This document shows positions 45,916 through 55,633 of a stretch of DNA of 64,000 nucleotides, one piece after another. The DNA is taken from NCBI GenBank assembly GCA_930367205.1, contig OV884009.1:117751454-117815453 (forward strand), read 5' to 3'. The position numbers and the translations under genes were made by a program. This stretch comes from Acanthosoma haemorrhoidale. Its lineage: Eukaryota > Arthropoda > Insecta > Hemiptera > Acanthosomatidae. The notes under the pieces were generated by a model that did no database searches, was not told the origin of the DNA, and was given only the letters and a program-made list of their open reading frames with translations. The first letter of the stretch is position 1; every line of letters begins with the position of its first letter.

Positions 45916-46076
45916 GTTTGGATGTAATAAGTAACAACACAAGTTAACAAAAGAACCAAGTTTATTAATCAGTTCACACACGCATCACAACATTAGCAAT
46001 CGGTTTATATACATACCAAGCTCTGGAGGTAACAACCAGGTTCAGGTTATAACTTACAAATGTTACCAACCTAACA
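45916..46076 (-). repeat. C 5' LTR (sense direction)
   Basis: TGTTTGGATGTAATAAG to CCAACCTAACA, followed by the GTCTC duplication and the resumed B sequence. Confidence 0.9.
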
Positions 46077-46260
46077 GTCTCCACCCTCTGTTGAATCTGG
46101 GGGGCGACCTCAGCGCAATCGAACTGCTCCTCGCCGTCTAATTGAGGAGCTGTAATGTCTAATTAATGAGCTTTAATGTCTTATTGAAAAAAGAAACAAA
46201 AAAAAAGGGTTTCTTGTTAAAATTGTTTCTTGTATTGTTTTTGTAGAATTTATTTTAATA

Positions 46261-46457
46261 TAGGGGGAAAGATGTGGGATATTGAGAGATAAATTGTGTT
46301 GTGTTGTCCAACCTGAGGGATAACAGTGCTGGATCCTCTACGTTTTGTTATTATGATTAATTAAGAATGTTGTTTATGAACATGTACCTTGTGTATAAAA
46401 GTAAAATAAACGTGTGTTATTAATTCAACAAATGTTTCATTGTGCCGAAATCCTTTA
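46261..46457 (+). repeat. B 3' LTR with polypurine tract
   Basis: AGGGGGAAAGA at 46262-46272 is the polypurine tract; the LTR proper is 46273-46457 and appears identical to 35359-35543. Confidence 0.92.
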
Positions 46458-48032
46458 CTATAAATATGGCTTTTTTTGTTTTCTGAGCATTAGTCAGTTT
46501 TCTAGAAAAGAAGAATACTGACTTTAGAGATTAGTCTTCTTGTGGTTGTTTTAGAATTGCTCCAACTCCTTCAATACTTGCATCAGTGAATATGTATGTT
46601 GGAGCTTCTGGGTCAAATATTGCTAGTGCCGGAGCTGAGCATAAATTTTTTTTTTTGTCTCGAAACAATCTTTACATTGTTCTGACCAATGGAAATCTAC
46701 ATTTTTCCTTAATAAATTTCTTAAGGGATCTAGAAAAATAGTATGTTTTGGTTTATACTCCAAATAGAAGTTTATTTTACCTAAAAATTGTCTAACCTGA
46801 TTCTTTGTTTGAGGTACAGGAAACTTTTAAATTGCTGTGACATTGTCATTGATTGGTTTTATATAATCACATCCTATTTCATGACCCAGATAAGTTATCT
46901 TGTTTTGTGCAAACTGACACTTTGATTCATTTAATTTAAATCCTTGTTCCTGTAGTGCTTTTAAAACTAATTCTACATGTTTTACATGGTCCTCATAATT
47001 CTTCGAATGAATCAATACATCATCTATGTAGTTTACAGCAAACTTATATAGGTTATTTCTTCTTATCACACTTGACAAGACTCTTTGTAATATAGCAGGA
47101 GCAGACCTCAAACCATATGGCAAGCAATTCCATTGCCAATGACCATGATGGGTTACGAAAGCCAATTTATATTTATCCTTTTCGCGCACTGGTATCGACC
47201 AAAACGCCGAATTTACATCCAATTTTGAAATTTTTTTACAGTTTCTGGCGCGTACTGTCAGATCATCCATCAATCCTAGGAAACGGTTGAATTTCTGGCA
47301 CAATTATTTTATTTAGTTCCTTAAAGTCAATACAAAAGCGTGATCTTTTTCCTTCTTCATCCTTAAATACCATAGTAACAGGGGCTGCATAAGGGCTGCT
47401 TGATTCTTCAATTAAACCAGCTTTTAATAATTCATCAACTTGCGTTTCAATTTCAATTTTGTCTTGAAATGAGCATCTGTATGGTTTCTTCGAAATATAT
47501 CTATTTTGTATTAATTTTACTGTTGCTTAATAACCTTTTATTTTTCCTATGTTGAATTTTAACTTAGAAAAAATTTCCTTTTTTTTTGTATAATATTTTC
47601 TATCTTGTTTATATCTGATATTTCAGTCTTGTTAATTTGCCAATCTTTTTGTTTTGTTATTTTTTTTTGTGTTATTATTAAGTTTTCATCTTGACATAGT
47701 TTGAATTTTTTTATTAAATCTAATCCTAATAGAAAATCATCTTTAAAATTAATACTTTTCACAATGAAAAACTAAAACTTTTCTTCCATATTACCGATTT
47801 TAATTCTTAATACAACCGTACCCTCTGTTTTTGCTACTCCTGTTACTCCTTTTATATTATCTCTCACACTTATTATTTTTTTAATATCTTTATTATTATT
47901 TAAAAATTTATAATTTATCAAAGAAATATTAGATCCAGAGTCATAAAGACCAATAGCTGGATTTCGATTAGCTAGAATTTTTATTTTAATAAGTGGAGGA
48001 CTACTCGTTTTTTGCTTCTTGAACTTCTCCAA
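46458..48032 (-). pseudogene. A2 protease, RT and RNase H start, broken
   Basis: Protease: IGLYDSGSNISLINYKFLN (47960 region) in frame 47772-48032, then DDFLLGLDLIKKF at about 47720. The RT N-terminal region (about 47550-47310) has stops, for example TTA at 47527. 46827-47303 encodes RT from KLDVNSAFWSIPVREKDKYK through WQWNCLPYGLRSAPAILQRV to the catalytic NYIDDVLIHS and YLGHEIGCDYIKP. 46465-46820 holds the RT connection and RNase H start (DASIEGVGAIL near 46570). B interrupts the RNase H at 46458. Confidence 0.8.
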
Positions 48033-48116
48033 TATTTGTAATCTTAATATTCTTTTTTTTTATTTTTTTTTAATTGTTTATCTTTTAAACGACACAAACT
48101 CTAAATGAAATCTATT

Positions 48117-49016
48117 TTAAAAACCTATTTTTTTACATATTGTACATGGTTTTTTCTCGCTTGAACATTTTTGTGTTTCTTTCTCTTTTTTTCTGTCATT
48201 TAACTTACCAAATTGTTTTAATTTTGCCATTAAATTGTCCATGCTTACAATAGACTTTCTTTCTAATTTACTTTGTATAAAATTTGGTAAGTTAATTACA
48301 ATCAGATGAATTTGAGTATTTAGTGAGATACTTTCATCTATTTCTAACAATAAACTTCTTTTCTTTAACGCATATTCTAACAGGGAACCATTTAAATACT
48401 TAAAATTATATGCATATGCTATATCGGTCCAGGACTGTGCTGAGAAGGTTTCAATAAAGGAATTATTCCAAGCTTCCCAATTAAACATTGAGTTCTGTTT
48501 CCAGAATATATCATACCAATCTAATGCAGACTTTTCTAAGAATAATCTTATAGCTTCTGCATATTTGTCTTGAGTAATCCCCACTTTTGCACACTCCTGA
48601 ACGAATAAATTTAGCCATACATTAACATTTAAATTTTTACCATTAAATTTTTCAATAACTATATCTTTAACCCGAGAAAACATATGTTTTTCTACGGTAC
48701 CTGTTATACTATTGTTTGTGTTAGGTATAACCTCTTCTAAATATTCATCATAAAATGTTAAATTACCTTCTACATCAAAATAAATCTTACTGAGCTCTTC
48801 AGTCATTGTTATCACTATTTTTCGAAATTTGTTTCGAATTCTCAAACTCTTTACTACTATCGAAGAGTTGTTTATGCTGAGCGCTAGACTGTTTATCTTT
48901 GGAAATAAAAAACATTCCGTTTGGCAAACCAGCTGAATCGTCGTAACGTTCACTACAGTGCTTTTGGAATCTTCACCAGCTTGTGAGGTGAAATGAAATT
49001 TCGCCTTTGTCTCCAA
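48117..49016 (-). CDS. A2 Gag
   Basis: A 299-codon frame starting METKAKFHF. Central capsid blocks: VIEKFNGKNLNVNVWLNLF, ECAKVGITQDKYAEAIRLFL, SALDWYDIFW, MFNWEAWNNSFIETF, YLNGSLLEYALKKRSLLLEI, and a C-terminal CTICKK that could begin a zinc finger. It would form the particle. The frame ends at 48117 just after CTICKKIGF, so the nucleocapsid end is truncated or shifted. The ATG lies about ten bases from the LTR. A1 has lost most of this region and A3 has it broken. Confidence 0.8.
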   Translation of the reverse strand: METKAKFHFTSQAGEDSKSTVVNVTTIQLVCQTECFLFPKINSLALSINNSSIVVKSLRIRNKFRKIVITMTEELSKIYFDVEGNLTFYDEYLEEVIPNTNNSITGTVEKHMFSRVKDIVIEKFNGKNLNVNVWLNLFVQECAKVGITQDKYAEAIRLFLEKSALDWYDIFWKQNSMFNWEAWNNSFIETFSAQSWTDIAYAYNFKYLNGSLLEYALKKRSLLLEIDESISLNTQIHLIVINLPNFIQSKLERKSIVSMDNLMAKLKQFGKLNDRKKEKETQKCSSEKKPCTICKKIGF

Positions 49017-49026
49017 TGTATTGATT

Positions 49027-49320
49027 TGTAAGTTTCGAATTCAGAAACTTAAAGCATGGAGGTTCTCAGGTTATAAATCGAACATTTGCAGATGCAGTTT
49101 AGAACTGTAATATTAAACATATGTACACATTAGCTAGCGCTACAAATAAAACTTATAACTAACCTGAATCAATACAATTGTCGATAATAAGGGTTGACCA
49201 TTGTCTTAACAAGAGTACCCATATTCAGGAGGTTACAACTCGGAGCATCATTCTTCGATCCTAGCTCTGTAGGGACATCTGCATATGTGCCGAAGTTTGG
49301 TGGTAACGTTCAAACTTACA
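49027..49320 (-). repeat. A2 5' LTR (sense direction)
   Basis: 294 bp, short indels relative to 34104-34417, so A2 is clearly older than B. It contains the self-complementary segment (11 of 12 pairs with the bases next to gag). Confidence 0.9.
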
Positions 49321-49781
49321 TATATTATATTATGACCTACAATTACCACTTGTTACTGTAAGTCATTTTATATCATATGTTTTATTTCTCGTTTGTAAAT
49401 GTTAACAGCGATAGACCACAACAATTGTAAAATAATGTTAGTCAAACGTGTATGAAAATATGTATATCTAAATACTTTTGGCTGTTTGTAGTTGTTACAT
49501 TGTAATTAGCTAACTTGGTCTGTTATCGAGTAAGATGTTGATTCTTTTATTGTCATTCGTGTGAAAGATAAAATTTTTTTTTAGTGAAAGCGCTATTTAA
49601 TTGTTTATTTGTAATAATTGTTCGACAAATTTTTTCCAATGTACACAAAAGTGTAAATAGTGAGCATTTAAGAAAGATTGATAGAAATATGTTTGTATTA
49701 TGTACGTTTTTATTATGCAATGTTATTCAATATAAAAAAACTGTCAAACTTTACCGAGTATAGGGTAATTTGGGGGAGCTG
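49321..49781 (+). other. E internal 3' remainder
   Basis: AT-rich, no coding frame recognised. It lies between A2's right TATA duplication and the E 3' LTR. The final GGGGGAG near 49772-49778 is the E polypurine tract. Confidence 0.6.
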
Positions 49782-50422
49782 TGTAGCGACCACTAACTAC
49801 ATAAGTCACCCAATATTCTATTGCATATATATTGTTAGCAAAAGTAAAAAAACATGAACTAAATGTATTATAAACAAATGTAAATCATTGTAAGAGTGTT
49901 AAGCAATAAAAGGCGAAAGCCAACTAAGTCATTAACGAGAAAGGGTTACCATCTGGCAGTCATAAACAGACATAAAGTTAACAACCCTTTAGGGGGCCTC
50001 TCTACCTCCAGGGCTTGTCCCCGGGTTGGGTAAGGAGGCGGTGGTCACGTTTCTCACTACCGGTCACATTCCTCGCCCCAGGTGTGCGTGTGAACCGCCG
50101 CCGGATCAGACGGTTTCAGCCTCCCAGCAGGAAGTAGAGAGGATACTTAAGGCAGGCACCTGGCCCTGTTAATTAGTCTCTCGCGACCTTTACTCGGTGA
50201 CGCTTGGTTTCCGCTCGACTTCTGAAAACCTGACTAATTCTTTATGAAAAACCTCTGTACCTCTTCTCTTTAACATAGTGCATTGTCGGGGCACATACCT
50301 ATCATAAATGGAGTCAGATAGTAACGCCGTCGTGAAACAATTGTCCAGGTTATAAACTCGAACAATCCACACTAGTCACCGGGGCTAGAGTCATCAGGCA
50401 CTCTCCTAGTGATGACCCGACA
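49782..50422 (+). repeat. E 3' LTR
   Basis: 641 bp, TGTAGCGACCACTAACTAC to GATGACCCGACA. It differs from the 5' LTR by many substitutions and indels, so E is old. Confidence 0.85.
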
Positions 50423-50587
50423 GGTTCCAATAGGAGTAAGGAGGTGTCCCGTTATGAGGGTCCCTTTCGGGTGATCACGATTCGTGAACACAATTTGGTG
50501 ACCATCCAAAGTGTTCATGAACCCGTGAAGAGGAGAACTGTCCATCTCGAGCAGTTAAAGCTTCCAGTGGAGAAGCCATCAAACTAG
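50423..50587 (+). pseudogene. F3 integrase C-terminus, resumed after E
   Basis: After the second GGTTC copy the frame continues the integrase C-terminal module: a KEVSRYEGPFRVITIREHN block with the GPF motif, then RRTVHLEQLKLPVEKPSN and TAG at 50585-50587. F2 has the equivalent VYRKVASNRTKELVRY and GPFKVIIIREHNLV at 54363-54460, which confirms that the two halves belong together. Confidence 0.85.
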
Positions 50588-50849
50588 GAAATTGACTCTA
50601 ATTTTCTCACTCCTGCACACATCTCATTGGGTTTTTTGTGGCATTTGCCAGATATATGTTTTTTTTTATTTTATTGTTTTAACCTTGTACCACATTGGAT
50701 AAAGTTATGGTCTGTTTCTATGATTATAAGACAGTGTTGTGCTGCTTTAGGCGAGCAGGAAATTATTATGTCAGAACTGTCTATAATTAGCATAAGTGTT
50801 AATTTTCAGTTTCCGACGGATGGTCAGGATTAACTTCTGAATTAAAGGA
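50588..50849. other. Probable F3 3' untranslated sequence
   Basis: T-rich, no gene. F2 has a 3' LTR about 400 bases after the same stop region, but no F LTR is recognisable here; repeat K begins at 50850. Confidence 0.4.
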
Positions 50850-51848
50850 ATTATGTTCTGTCTCCCGACCCTTCTTTCCTGCATTGCTAACAGTGAAAAA
50901 ACATTAAACTGTAAAACACATTAAATATGTGTTCCACCCTGACCATAGAGCAATAGGTGTGTATTTCTTCGACAAGGGAATAACGTTCCTTCACACTTCC
51001 TGTACATCCTCTTATCACATTTTAATGAAACTATAAATACTAGTCAATTATTGCTGGGCCCGAAGGGAGAGGCTTGTAAGAGAGAGGGACAGAAAATCGT
51101 GAACACTTTTTTTTTTATAGTTTTAATGGCTTTACGTAACTATATATCACTTTAACCACCAACAAACTATTGTTCATCAAGTTGTCAAGATTTTTAATTG
51201 ATTATCCCTCTCAGTATTATAGAAAGATGTTTTTTTAATTATTAACTAATTTATTAACGACCTTCAATATTTTTGTAAATGTATGAATGGAGGAAAACTT
51301 TCCCCACCAGGAATACCACTAAGTTACCTTATAGGGGTTCCCCTAGATAGCTGTACAAATAACCAGCTTGATCGTCTTTGTTATAGTGTTTTTTTATACC
51401 ACCTATCACCTATATTATAAGTAGTTTTAGCATTAATAAAGGTATCATACATTTTAATTGTTCTTGATAAGGTATTCCAGGTCTGTTTGTTTCTACACTG
51501 GCAAACAGACCGACAGTGCAATAATTTATTTTTTATTATTGAAAACCTCTTTATTGTGATAAAATTACACTCTGACTTATTGGGCAATAAGCAATAATTT
51601 ATTAAAGAGGAAATACTTTACAGTTGAAAATACCCCTACCCTAGTAACTATCAACCTGGGCTTAGGAAAATGTGGAAAAATGTGTGCTAAAATTTGGACT
51701 GTTCTTTTCTGTGACCGTAAAGGTAGATAATTGAGATAAAAGGCACGTTGTGAGTTTTATTTAGGCAAATAAGTTTTGAGCTCATATAAATTTTCTTTAA
51801 TACAGCAGTGTTTTTGTACTAAAATTTAGCTATTCTATGTAATCTCAT
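50850..51848 (+). repeat. Repeat K, copy 2 (empty site for the E LTR)
   Basis: Matches 21531-22451 joined to 23044-23103. Differences include a 9-base insertion (ATTATAAGT near 51413). It runs across TTGAGCTCATATAA (51775-51788) without the solo LTR. Its right end abuts the F2 5' LTR. Confidence 0.8.
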
Positions 51849-52030
51849 GTTAAGGTTCGGACATCGTAGGTAGCCAGCCTAATCCTCAAGTCATCGGGAG
51901 GTAAACATCCCGAATGTATTTAGAGAGGCTTTAAAAGGCTCAATAAAAACAGTCGTGTGACAACTCTCGATCTGTAATTACGTTCAACCTCTTTCTTTTT
52001 ACTTCAGGTTTTTCGTTGACGATAATGAAC
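51849..52030 (+). repeat. F2 5' LTR
   Basis: 182 bp ending GATAATGAAC. TATTTAGAGAGG and AATAAAAACAG near 51917-51950 are promoter- and polyadenylation-like. The LTR differs in sequence from F1's but has the same end type and the same primer tRNA. Confidence 0.8.
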
Positions 52031-52048
52031 TGGTGCCGAAACCCGGGA
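52031..52048 (+). promoter_or_regulatory. F2 primer binding site, tRNA-Phe
   Basis: TGGTGCCGAAACCCGGGA, identical to the F1 site. Confidence 0.8.
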
Positions 52049-52139
52049 GCGGAGTGGGTTCGAGTCATTAACGTGCGAGTTGGATTTTGTTTTGTTTTTC
52101 CTTCTCATTCGCTTTTGTGTGATTTAATTAAAGTAGGTA

Positions 52140-52904
52140 ATGGTGGACTTGCGGCCGGCAGCGTTTGAAGTTCCATATTTACCTAAAGAAACCATGGCTG
52201 AAGCCCATGGGAACTCGCTGGCATGGATGAAGGTGCGGGCAATGACGTCGCAGGACATGAGGAAAATGATCTCAGACCTCGAAAAATTTTCTAGGGAACT
52301 AAGTGAGTTGAATCATTTTCGTCCAAGATGGACGAAGGGTTACTCGACCCAGGTGACGCTAAGTCAATAAAGGCAGACATAGTGTGCAGGGTGAAAAGGA
52401 AGGTGCTGAACTTGATACAGGCGGACAAGGAAACCCCATGGGAGATAGTAAAGACGAGACTGAAGAAAGTATATGGGGGGGGGGACGATGGGCCCCAGAG
52501 GAGGATATCTTTCAAATGTTTCAAGAAATGAAATCTCCGAGACAGAATAGTGGACAGTATGCTGCAGTCCTGGTAGACCGCTCCAATAAAATAAATGAGA
52601 AAATGAGGGAGACAACTAGCGCCGGGGAAGTGGAGGGCAGGATGGGGTTTCTGTCTACAATTTTAAAAGTACAATTAGCGAAGGAGACGGGAAGGAAGGA
52701 AAGGTTCCCTAATGAGCGATCGTTCCTAGAATGCGCCCAGGCGATGATAGATGCTAGCGCAAGAGAGGAAGAAGTAAAAATGAACGAAGATGACAACGCT
52801 TGGAGCCAGATCCCATACAAGAGAAACAGGACCCCAAAAGCAGTGTGGAAGAGACAGGAAACGCCGTTTGCCGGTAGAGACAGAGGAGCGACAAGAGAGA
52901 GAAG
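52140..52904 (+). pseudogene. F2 gag, frameshifted
   Basis: ATG 52140 opens MVDLRPAAFEVPYLPKE, then LAWMKVRAMT and ISDLEKFSRELSELNHF, parallel to F1. A frameshift near 52320 moves the frame to 52384-52980 (EKEGAELDTGGQ, EESIWGGGRWAPEEDIFQMF, RSNKINEKMRETTSAGEVE, STILKVQLAKETGRKE, FLECAQAMIDASAREEE). It becomes charged and basic (RNRTPKAVWKRQE) before the captured A segment. No zinc knuckle is seen. Confidence 0.7.
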
Positions 52905-52976
52905 AATATGGATAACAGAAGAATTTGGTATTTCACTTATTGAAAGTGTACATAAAGATCAAGGTCATATAGGAAC
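52905..52976 (+). repeat. 72-base fragment of family A integrase inside F2
   Basis: This block is identical by eye to the minus strand of A1 at 13812-13883 and encodes IWITEEFGISLIESVHKDQG in the family A sense frame, joined in frame to F2 gag. It holds part of the H2C2 finger. No LTR or target duplication accompanies it, so it was copied in, probably by template switching between co-packaged RNAs. Confidence 0.9.
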
Positions 52977-53099
52977 GTAAGGGGTGAAACGGAGCAAATA
53001 GGAGTGGTTAAGAGAGTGGAGGATTGGAGGGAGAGTCTGCGGAGTGAGTTTAGGGATATTTTTTTTCTCTGAAGGGGACAAGCTAGGAGCGAAGGGAGA

Positions 53100-53700
53100 A
53101 AACGCTACATGAGATCCCGTTAAAAGTAAAGCGGGTGACGTATGTGAAGGAGAGGCAGTATCCACAAGCGCTCAGACAACATATTAGAAAGGAGATCGAG
53201 GATCTCAAACGCCAAGGTATCATCAGAGATAGCACATCTCCGTATAATAGCCCTTTGTGGGCAGTGAAAAAGAAAAGTCGACCGGGAGATAGTGAGGAAA
53301 AATACCGAATCGTGGTGGATTTTCGGAAATTTAATGACAATACCCTGGAAGAAAAATATCCGATCGCGCGGTTCGAGAACATCCTAGACAGACTCAACCG
53401 TGCGAAAATCTTTAGCACATTAGACCTAAAAGCAGGGTAGCATCAGATCAAGCTAGCTGCGCATGACCAACATAAAACGTTCTCGTTCGAAAGAGGGCAT
53501 TTTGAGTTCACGAGAATGCCGTTTGGTCTCAAAAATGCTCCAATAACCTTTCAGCGCGTTATGGACGGACTTCTTAGAGGAATGGACGAAAATATGTGCC
53601 AAATTTACATGGATGACCTGCTGATATTTAGCCAAACAGAATCAGAACATATCCAACACCTCCGGAACGTATTTGTGATAGACATCCCCTGCAGGGACGC
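53100..53700 (+). pseudogene. F2 reverse transcriptase fragment
   Basis: Fingers and palm: LRQHIRKEIEDLKRQGIIRD, SPYNSPLWAVKKK, KYRIVVDFRKFND, AKIFSTLDLKAG, then a TAG at 53438-53440 where Y is usual, HFEFTRMPFGLKNAPITFQR and the catalytic IYMDDLLIFS. At HLRNVF (about 53670) the sequence jumps to the integrase region. Thumb, connection and RNase H are missing. Confidence 0.8.
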
Positions 53701-54480
53701 CAGGAGGAATCGCCCACGGCAGAAGCACCATTGATGGAGATTCAAGTGGACACCTTCACGTGGCGGGATTTTAAGTGGGTCAATATCTTCAACCTATTTA
53801 GCAAAGTGGCTATGCCCTATGTGGTGGGGGACAAGTCATCAGATTCCATATTACCAGCCCTCAACACATGGTTTTAATTCTACGGCATACCGGAGAGGAT
53901 CTCGTCGGACGGGGGACGGGAGTTTGACAATGCAACCGTGAGACCCGAAATGAAAAAACGGGATGTTGCATGGCATTTTAATACACCCGGGCATCCCAAG
54001 AGCAGGGGAACCATCGAAAGGTTACACAGCACCCTTAGCGACCACTTACGCGTGTATCAGGTGGATAAAGGCCTGTCGGCGAACGTAGCAATGCCCATGG
54101 CGGTGGCGGCATACATCTCAATACACGCCACGACGGGGTTAACACCCTTTGAAATTTTGTTTGGATTACGAGTGAGACCGAGGAACTGGCCAGAGACGGT
54201 GGCGGATGAGGGGATGGTGGAACAGCTCCATAACACCCACATACAGCTCGGTAAGATGTGGCACAAGGTTCGCGATAAGATTATGCGCGAAAAATCCAAG
54301 CGCGTGGCGCGGGCAAATTTGAAGGTGCGGGATCACATACGGGCAATATCGATTGGGACCGTTGTGTACAGAAAAGTCGCGTCAAATCGTACTAAGGAAC
54401 TTGTTCGGTATTAGGGGCCCTTTAAGGTCATCATAATTCGGGAACATAATCTCGTGAACATCGAGAGTAGAGGCGAACCG
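53701..54480 (+). pseudogene. F2 integrase fragment
   Basis: Starts inside the zinc-finger/core linker. D1 is in MEIQVDTFTW (about 53740), D2 in ERISSDGGREFDN (about 53900) and E in HPKSRGTIERLHSTLSDH (about 54010). A TAA at 53876-53878 interrupts the core between D1 and D2. ATTGLTPFEILFGL follows. A TAG at 54412-54414 falls just before the GPFKVIIIREHN module. Catalytic residues are kept but the frame is broken and the H2C2 finger is lost. Confidence 0.8.
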
Positions 54481-54887
54481 TTCACATTTAACAGTTGAAA
54501 CTCCCACCCCAGGGGGGAGGGTGCTGAATGTGCCTAAGATGGTGTGCCCTCGATCCGATACGGAGCAACTGATTCGGAATCATATACTTCACATGTGAAG
54601 CTCAGAGAGAGTTTTTGTTTTCATTATTTATATTGTGGCTAAGTTCCATTTTTTTTTTTCACCTGACAGCCGCCGGGTCACGGGCGAATGTATTATATTT
54701 TATTATTAGTATTATTCTTGTTTTATTTCTGTATTATCTCTTTTCTTTGTGTTCTGTTGTTTTGTGAGGACTAAGAATATATTAGACAGTAAACGTGATG
54801 TAAGGGATTACAGGCTGTGTGCTGCGTGCGGTGGACCTTGGAGTTTACGAAGAGATATGCGTAAACTGGCAGGGGGGAGTTAAGGTT
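54481..54887 (+). other. F2 3' untranslated region
   Basis: Non-coding, T-rich, ending in the polypurine tract at 54878-54887 before the 3' LTR. Confidence 0.6.
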
Positions 54888-55059
54888 CGGACGTCGTAGG
54901 CAGCCAGCCTAATCCTTAAGTCATCGGGATGTAAACATCCCGAATGTATTTAGAGAGGCTTTAAAAGGCTCAAATAAAAACAGTCTTGTGACAACTCTCG
55001 TTCTGTAACTACATTCAACCTCTTTCCTTTTTGTTCACGTTGTCGTTGACGACCATTAA

Positions 55060-55061
<2 letters not shown>
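54888..55061 (+). repeat. F2 3' LTR
   Basis: AGTTAAGGTTCGGACG to GACCATTAACT, followed at once by TATATA. It is close to 51849-52030 with about ten differences and small indels. Confidence 0.8.

Positions 55062-55107
<46 letters not shown>
55062..55107. repeat. (TA)n microsatellite
   Basis: About 46 bases of TA between two LTR ends in opposite orientation. Confidence 0.95.
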
Positions 55108-55111
<4 letters not shown>

Positions 55112-55295
55112 TTAATGCTTACCGGCTTTAGAATTCAAAAACAAAGGGAAAAAAGGTACAGAGAAACAACACGCTTGAAAGCTAGAACTAGACTGTTTAT
55201 TTCGAGTCTATAACCCTGTATATTTACATTCGGGATGTTTACATCCCGACGTTCGGGGATTAAGGTTGAGTACTGATGCTGCCCGGAGCTTAACT
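55108..55295 (-). mobile_element. Inverted solo LTR of F type
   Basis: On the minus strand it begins AGTTAAGCTCCGG and ends AAGCATTAACT; it shares CATCCCGAATGTA with the F2 LTR. Flanks are TATA on both sides. It is oriented tail to tail with the F2 3' LTR. Confidence 0.7.
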
Positions 55296-55311
55296 TATAT
55301 ATATATATATA

Positions 55312-55568
55312 TGTAAAGAAAGTAAGCCTTCTTCAATTAAATTAGCAGCGCTTTGTTATCACGCGCGTGCTTCAGTTGGCTGCCACTAGGTGGAGCTAGA
55401 GACATATGACCAGAAGGTTTTCAAAAGGTTTTCAGTATGAAACAATTAAGTAAAGTGCAAACAGTGATAACAATAAACTGTAATTGTTGTTTAGGTATGA
55501 ATTTAGATTTTATTTGTTATAGTTGTAAACTAATTATCAATTAAAAGAAAATGAACTTTTGTTTTACA
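55312..55568 (+). repeat. H 5' LTR
   Basis: 257 bp, TGTAAAGAAAG to CTTTTGTTTTACA, inserted after a TA run. The following leader starts GAGAAACAG with no tRNA-type TGG. A 10-base stretch TTATTGTTAT (55583-55592) is complementary to ATAACAATAA at 55467-55476 in the LTR. Confidence 0.65.
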
Positions 55569-55633
55569 GAGAAACAGATTACTTATTGTTATAAGAAGAA
55601 GACCTAACCACCTTATAAAACAACAATTTGTTT

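Larger units (their letters stand above)
39710..46076 (-). mobile_element. Element C: Gypsy retrotransposon inserted in B, hosting LINE D
   Basis: LTRs of about 162 bp (TGTTTGGATG...CCAACCTAACA) differ at one base that I can see. GTCTC is duplicated at 39705-39709 and 46077-46081. The minus strand encodes gag-pol with a tRNA-Ser-type primer site next to the 5' LTR (45916-46076). The insert falls in the last codons of B's pol. A LINE copy (D) lies in its 3' part. One stop and one frameshift near the C-terminus are the only visible lesions in the coding region. Confidence 0.92.
35359..46457 (+). mobile_element. Element B: young Gypsy retrotransposon, hosting C
   Basis: LTRs of 185 bp at both ends look identical by eye. 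CTATA is duplicated at 35354-35358 and 46458-46462, and A1 shows the empty site (CATTCTATAAATA near 14270). A perfect 19-base tRNA-Ser(GCU) primer site follows the 5' LTR. One open gag-pol frame fills the interior until element C interrupts it near the C-terminus. Gag and pol in one frame resembles Mag-type Gypsy elements. It would be a candidate for recent activity were it not for C. Confidence 0.92.
34104..49320 (-). mobile_element. Family A element A2, hosting element B
   Basis: LTRs TGTAAGTTT...AAACTTACA at 34104-34417 and 49027-49320 are flanked by TATA at 34100-34103 and 49321-49324. Coding is on the minus strand: gag (48117-49016), protease (about 47772-48032), RT (46827-47303), RNase H split by B at 35358/46458, integrase (34413-35081). 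It is the only A copy here with a nearly complete gag frame. Integrase has an internal deletion and pol has shifts, so it is inactive. Confidence 0.9.
33127..50422 (+). mobile_element. Family E Gypsy element, internally deleted, hosting A2
   Basis: LTRs at 33127-33825 and 49782-50422 in the same orientation are flanked by GGTTC at 33122-33126 and 50423-50427, a perfect 5-base duplication interrupting F3 integrase. A tRNA-Trp-like primer site and a short gag start follow the 5' LTR, and a polypurine tract precedes the 3' LTR. Apart from A2, only about 740 bases of internal sequence remain (33826-34103 and 49321-49781), so E is a non-autonomous deletion derivative. It is the most abundant LTR family in the window. 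Confidence 0.85.
51849..55061 (+). mobile_element. Element F2, Gypsy, internally deleted
   Basis: LTRs at 51849-52030 and 54888-55061 (GTTAAGGTTCGGAC...), an exact tRNA-Phe primer site and a polypurine tract (GGCAGGGGGGA, 54878-54888) frame it. Gag, part of RT and integrase remain; protease, RT thumb and RNase H are deleted. A 72-base piece of family A integrase lies at the end of gag. The left flank is repeat K and the right flank is a TA run, with no matching target duplication. Confidence 0.85.
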
